Shown here: piece after piece, positions 59,302 through 64,000 of the stretch
Layout: each line of letters starts with the position of its first letter
Position numbering within the stretch: the stretch's first letter is position 1
DNA from: Cryptomeria japonica
Taxonomy: Eukaryota; Streptophyta; Pinopsida; Cupressales; Cupressaceae
Assembly (NCBI RefSeq): GCF_030272615.1
Contig: NC_081413.1
Location: forward strand, 160,144,849-160,208,848
Direction of reading: 5' to 3'
Length of the DNA stretch: 64,000 nucleotides
Position numbers and translations under genes: made by a program
The notes under the pieces: model-generated
Databases searched by the model: none
What the model saw: only the letters and a program-made list of their open reading frames with translations
Told to the model about the DNA's origin: nothing

Positions 59302-59501
59302 TGTTGGCAATTGACACTCTATTGGTTGGTTTCATTGTGTTGTCATTGATGGCAACATGATTTTGGGTTTCAGCTTCATATGGTGTGCTGGTGGGCACTT
59401 CACAAACTCTACACTGACAGGTTAGAAGATTTCTTTGGTCATCCACAATGCAGGCCGTCATGGTATAGAAAAGGTCATCGGTATTTGAGGTTGACACATC
59501 T
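59302..59501 (+). repeat. element 3 3' LTR, first 200 bp
   Basis: Matches the 5' LTR (36996-37057 plus 37955 onwards): TGTTGGCAATTGACACTC, then CAACATGATTTTGGG, then GGTTAGAAGATTTC. It is interrupted at 59502 by the minus-strand copia; the rest lies beyond the window. Confidence 0.85.
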
Positions 59502-60789
59502 TGTTAGGATAACCAATGGACAAGTGAGAGGGGGGGGGAGTGAATTAGTTGTCAACTAATTAAATAAATTAATCCACTTTACAACCTTAAACCAGAACAC
59601 ATAAACATTAAGTACCGGAATAGCAGAAACAGATACTGGTAAGCAATATAACTAAAGAATGAAATAGTTAATCAACACAATGAAACCATACCACATAACA
59701 ACATGATTTGTATGTGGAAAACTCGATAAAGGGAAAAACCATAGTGGGAAGCCTACCCACAACCAGATGATACTTCTACAGAAAGTATGTGATACAATAA
59801 GGGGCCTACACATGCAGGAAGGCACACTTCCTAGAGCGCACTGCTCATTACAAAAGAGTCTCATTGACTATAGAGAGGTTAAAACCACCTTAAGATAATT
59901 GGACAATAATCTAGTAGAGTGATTTGCCAGAGATAATGCCTGATTATAGTCACAGTTAAGCTCAATATCGGTGGCCTTTGACCACTTACATAAACCCAAT
60001 TTGATCTTCAATGATTGACCTACTCCTTTTCCTGAAAAATATTATATTACTCACACATTACAATCCCATGCTTTGTCTATTACCATACCATACCATACCA
60101 TGATATACAATGAGATCTTACATCAATTTATACAAACCCTAAGACCTAAAACCAATTAGGTCAGCCATCTAAAAGATATTACAATAAGATCATTACATAT
60201 ATCCATATTACAATGATATGCCATGTTGGCTTAGACCAAAACAATAATAACCAATCTATAAAGAATCCTAGTAATGTGTAGAGAACACGTAAACATGATA
60301 CCGGTCCATAACCTATATAGGCACTTGAACTATTCTGAGTCCACCACGCCAAAGCTAAGTCTTCAAGTAGTTGAAGCTCAACCAATGATCACCTTCAACA
60401 TCCTTAATTTCATCTAGAAGTTGCACCAACACCACTTATGCATCCTATCAAGAATTCTCAGTAAGAGCTTTGTTAGTTAAATCTTAAACCCATGCCGGTA
60501 AGGGTTTACTAGAGTGTACAATAGCATCCGATCACCAAGTTGATATCAACCTACCAAGACATGCTCCAGAATTATATAACACATAAAACCAAACATAGTC
60601 CATTGATCCAAACATGTCGGAAGTGTCCAATAGATAGTCCCTTCTGTCATTAACACTAGATCCACTGCCTGTAACCAAAACCTATCTGTCGATAACAGCT
60701 AGTGCTCGTAGCCAACCATAACAGGTAGTGTTGACATCAATGACAAAACATCAATGCAACACATAATCAATTGTTCCATAATGCCAACA
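59502..60789 (-). repeat. copia-3 3' LTR
   Basis: 1,288 bp. On its own strand it starts TGTTGGCATTATGG and ends TATCCTAACA. A C-run of nine near the end (G-run at 59531-59539 on plus) precedes the last 29 bases. An imperfect TACCA repeat lies at 60083-60102. Confidence 0.85.
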
Positions 60790-60868
60790 ATCTCCCCCTT
60801 TGGCATTGATGGCAACACTAGATGTGAAAAACATCTAAATACCAATAAATACCAAACAAGTCTCCCCC

Positions 60869-61074
60869 AATGGATGACAACCAACAATCTCCTATTCAAA
60901 GATAAAGACCAAACTCCCCCTATGAAGAATGTCTTTGTAAAGCTCTGAACAACTCCTTAAGTTTCCTCCCCTAATGGATGACTACCAACAATCTCCTATT
61001 CAAAGATGAAGACCGAACTCCCCCTATGAATGATGTCTTTGTAAAGCTCTGAACAACTCCTTAAGTTTCCTTTT
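60869..61074 (-). repeat. 104-bp tandem repeat in the copia-3 3' untranslated region
   Basis: Two units (60869-60972 and 60973-61074) contain AATGGATGAC.ACCAACAATC, then ACTCCCCCTATGAA, then TGTAAAGCTCTGAACAACTC. Each carries the complement of a GGGGGAG polypurine-like run. The remaining 3' untranslated sequence (60803-60868 and 61075-61247) has further CTCCCCC runs and no gene. Confidence 0.85.
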
Positions 61075-61247
61075 TCACATCAATATCTCTCCCCCTTTGA
61101 CATCAATGACAATAATTTGACATAGATATAAAAAATTATGTGAATCATAAAGCTGACTACTCCCCCTGCGTAGTAGCACCACTCATCAGTGCCAGAATGA
61201 ATAGTATCTCTGATAATGCATGTTGGACTGATGCCAAACTATATTAA

Positions 61248-64000
61248 TCAAGTCTCTATCAGAGGGGCAGAAATCCCTAACTTGTCTCTCAAATATTCAA
61301 ATGATTCTTTACACAATGGTTTAGTGAATATATCTGCAATCTTCTCTTTAGTGTTCACATAAACCAATTTGACTTCCTTTTCTTCTACCTTGTCCTTCAG
61401 AAAGTTATACTTTATTGAAATATGCTTAGTCATAGAGTGAAATACCAGATTCTTAGACATGTCAATACCTGCAGAGTTATCACAGTAGATAACTATCAGT
61501 TCACTACAATTTACCCTGATATCCTTCAACATTTGCTTCATCCATAGAACTTGTGTAAAATTAGTTGTTGTTGCAACATATTTAGCTTCTGCGGTGGATA
61601 AAGAAATGCATGATTTTTTTTATTTGATCCATGAAAATAGTTTCTTTCCAAGAAAGAAAGCTCCACCAGAAGTGCTTTTCTTGTCAACAGTATCTCCTAC
61701 CCAATCTAAATCTGTATATGCACATAAAGTAAAGTTATCATCTCTAGAATACCACAAGCCATATTCAGTTGTTCCTTGCAAATACCAGAATATCCTTTTT
61801 ACTACACATTTAACATCCATTTGATAAACCTTATAGTTCTTATATGCTGCATAGGCAATATATAGTCTAACAGCTTCAATTCTAGCTATAGGTGCAAATG
61901 TCTCACCATAATCAATTCCTTCCATTTGAGAATACCCTTTACAAACTAATCTAGCTTTGTTTCTTACAACTTGATCATCCTCATTTAATTTATTCCTAAA
62001 AACCCATTTAGTTATAATAACATTATTATTTTTAGGTTGGGAAACTAAAGTCCAAGTCTCGTTCTTCTCTATCTGATCTAATTCATCTTCCATATCCTTT
62101 AACCAATGTTTATCTTTACAATCTTCAATAACAGATGTTGGTTCAACTTGATAAATAAGACATACCTATTCATTTGTCAGTCTTCTTCTTGTCATAACTC
62201 CCTTGTTCCTATCTCTAATGATTTGATCTTCAGAATGATTTAACCTTACATACCTTGGTGTCTTCTGAACTTCAATTTCATTGATCTGATCATTAGTCAC
62301 AGTTGAATTTTTAGACTATTTCAGTGTAACTATCTCAGTGTCCTATACCGGTTGAGGTATTCTCGGTTCAGTTATGATCATTTCCATTGTCGGTTCCCTG
62401 TCATATAATATAGATTGATTCTTATATTGCTCATCCACTTTCACATTTTTGCTCTCCATAGTTTTCTAAAATATTTTGTTATAACATCTATATGCTTTTG
62501 TTTGAATTGAATATCCAAGAAATATCCCTTCATCACATCTAGGATCAAACTTTCCAATTGAATCATCCCTTTTGATATAACATTTACTTCCAAAAATTAT
62601 GAAATATTTAATAGTAGGTGTATGTCCAAACCATAACTCATAAGGGGTCTTACCGGTTTCACCTTTGATGTGAACTCTATTGAATGTGTAGACTATTGTA
62701 CTCACTACTTCTCTCCAGTAGATGTGAGGCAGTTTGGCTTCCATCATCATGGTTCTTGCTGCATCCAAAATGGTTTTGTTCTTTTTTTCCACTACTCCAT
62801 TCTACTGAGGAGTCTTGAGTGCAGATAACTGTCTCCTAATCCCATTTGTCTCACAATAACTATTAAATTCATGAGAAGTGAACTCACCTCTTTGATTTGA
62901 TCTTAGACATTTGATTTTCAGTCCAGTTTCAGTTTATACTTTGGTTTTAAAGATCTGGAATTTCTCAAAAGCTTCAGACTTCTCCCTAAGAAAAGTCACC
63001 CACGTCATTCTAGAATAGCCATCAATTATTAGCATGAAGTACCTATCACCTTGAAAGCTTCTAGTCCTTGTTGGACCACAAAAATCAATTTGAATCAAAT
63101 CATTAGATTTATCATGTATTCTTTTAAAAAAAGATCTAACTTTCTTTCCCAATTGATATTCCTTACATGTTGGATTATGAGGCTTCATAATCTTAGGTAT
63201 ATCTTTGACTGCCTTTGTTGAACTGCTCTTGATAATACAATCAAAATTAACATGACACAACCTCTTATTTCATAACCAACTCTCATCAATATGAGCAATC
63301 AAACATGTATTATTACCAATGTTCAAGTGAAAGATATTACCTCTACTCTGATTAGTAGTTGCAATCTCCAAACCAGTTTTGTTAATGATTTTGCACCTTT
63401 TGTCTTTAAACTAAAGTTGGAATCCCTTGTCCACCAATTGGCCAACACTCAAAAGATTATGCTTTAAACCTTCTACATAATGGACATTGTCAGTATTATG
63501 CTTACCATCTAGAGAAATAGTGCCTCTACCTCTTATCATATATGCTTTGTCATCTCCAAATCTTACATGACTGCCATTGTATTCTTGCAGGGACAAAAAA
63601 TATCTTTTATCTCCAGTCATATGATGTGAGCCTCCACTATTAATTACCCATTCATCCTTGTCTTCAATTTTTGCTACTAGGGCCTTTTCTTCATTCTCTA
63701 TAGCTGGTACCAGTTCATCTTCCTTTAAGGAATAGAACACCCATTCCTTTCCATTACTGGAACCACTAGAAGAGTCTATTGTCGGTTCATCCTCAAAGTC
63801 ATCACTTAATCCTTCCTCATCCGCTATGTAGCATTGTTTTCTTTTCTTGAATCTATATCTATTCTAATTAGGCTTGAATAATTTCTTGACTCTCTCTTCA
63901 AATATTGCATTCTTTTCAGGACATCTAGATGCAAAATGACCAATCTTATTACATGCAAAACATTTAAAAGGTGTTTTTCCTTCATACTTACTTCTTGTTA
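61248..64000 (-). pseudogene. copia-3 gag-pol, with an internal deletion in reverse transcriptase
   Basis: Read from 64000 down: a Gag zinc knuckle (C-N-K-I-G-H-F-A-S-R-C at about 63930-63970); a protease site I-N-S-G in place of D-S-G (about 63640), probably inactive; the integrase N-terminus and core (63260-62934, 62792-62466); and the start of reverse transcriptase (62093-61800). There the sequence jumps from Q-M-D-V-K-C directly to V-V-K-R-I-F-W-Y. Compared with copia-1 about 214 codons are missing, including the catalytic F-V-D-D. RNase H follows (61780-61248). Stops at about 63863 and 62340 and frameshifts near 62860 and 61600 add to the damage. Confidence 0.88.

Larger units (their letters stand above)
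36996..59501 (+). mobile_element. element 3: pol-less two-ORF LTR retrotransposon, interrupted by four insertions
   Basis: The 5' LTR starts TGTTGG at 36996 and ends TTTCCAACA at 38823. The matching 3' LTR starts at 59302 and is cut at 59502 by another element. Inside are a primer-binding site, ORF1 (38898-39882), ORF2 (41750-43177 and 57361-59118) and a polypurine tract (59289-59301). After removing two insertions with their target duplicates (40117-41497 and 43178-57360), the internal region is 4,914 bp, against 4,906 bp for the related element at 45495-52318. No protease, integrase, reverse transcriptase or RNase H is encoded. The left flank before the LTR is GAGAA; the matching duplicate would lie beyond the window. 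Confidence 0.85.
59502..64000 (-). mobile_element. copia-3: minus-strand Ty1/copia element, continues past the window
   Basis: Its 3' LTR (59502-60789) lies leftmost, followed by the polypurine tract (complement of 60790-60802) and pol genes in reverse order. It sits in the 3' LTR of element 3; the left target sequence is probably CATCT (59497-59501), but the partner is outside the window. The protein sequence is close to copia-1. Confidence 0.9.

Overview
The window is nuclear DNA of a land plant, probably a seed plant with a large genome; a gymnosperm would fit but the sequence does not prove it. The evidence is AT-rich DNA packed with nested LTR retrotransposons, a two-gene CACTA (Ptta/En/Spm) transposon, a plant PLS-type PPR fragment and an intron-less copy of the splicing factor CWC22. 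No intact host gene was found. Nearly every coding stretch is a decayed mobile element or a pseudogene.

Layout. 1-2170: Ty3/gypsy-like gag-protease remnant, then untranslated DNA. 2171-3716: AT-rich DNA with a tandem repeat. 3717-6215 and 12898-13174 (minus): two halves of one unknown gene, split by a complete copia element (copia-1, 6216-12897, duplicated target TGTCT). 14106-15000 (minus): PPR pseudogene. 16250-18486: CWC22 processed pseudogene with an inverted partial copy beside it. 18963-25717: CACTA transposon remnant with Tnp2-type and Transposase_24-type genes and a long trinucleotide microsatellite. 26000-36990: non-coding DNA with a foldback element, a degenerate LTR, a second non-coding CACTA-related fragment and a 0.7-kb duplication whose units each hold a strong hairpin.

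36996-64000 is one stack of insertions. The oldest unit (element 3, plus strand, starting at 36996) is an LTR retrotransposon with no pol. Its 5' LTR is interrupted by a solo LTR of the copia-1 family (37058-37949). Its interior is interrupted by another solo LTR (40117-41492) and by a full copia element (copia-2, 43178-57355). Its 3' LTR is cut at 59502 by a minus-strand copia that runs off the window. Copia-2 itself holds a second pol-less element on the minus strand (45495-52318).

The most interesting content is this pol-less family. Both copies encode ORF1 (a coiled coil followed by four CCHC zinc knuckles, Gag-like) and ORF2 (about 1,060 codons, no family recognised). With later insertions subtracted, the internal regions are 4,914 and 4,906 bp and the ORF2 regions 3,186 and 3,182 bp, so the organisation is a shared family trait. 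The split gene at 3717-13174 looks like a distant relative of ORF2. All these elements share the polypurine tract/LTR junction of the copia elements and, where seen, a similar primer-binding site, so the pol-less ones are probably moved by copia enzymes in trans. All identifications come from reading translations by eye; no database search was run.
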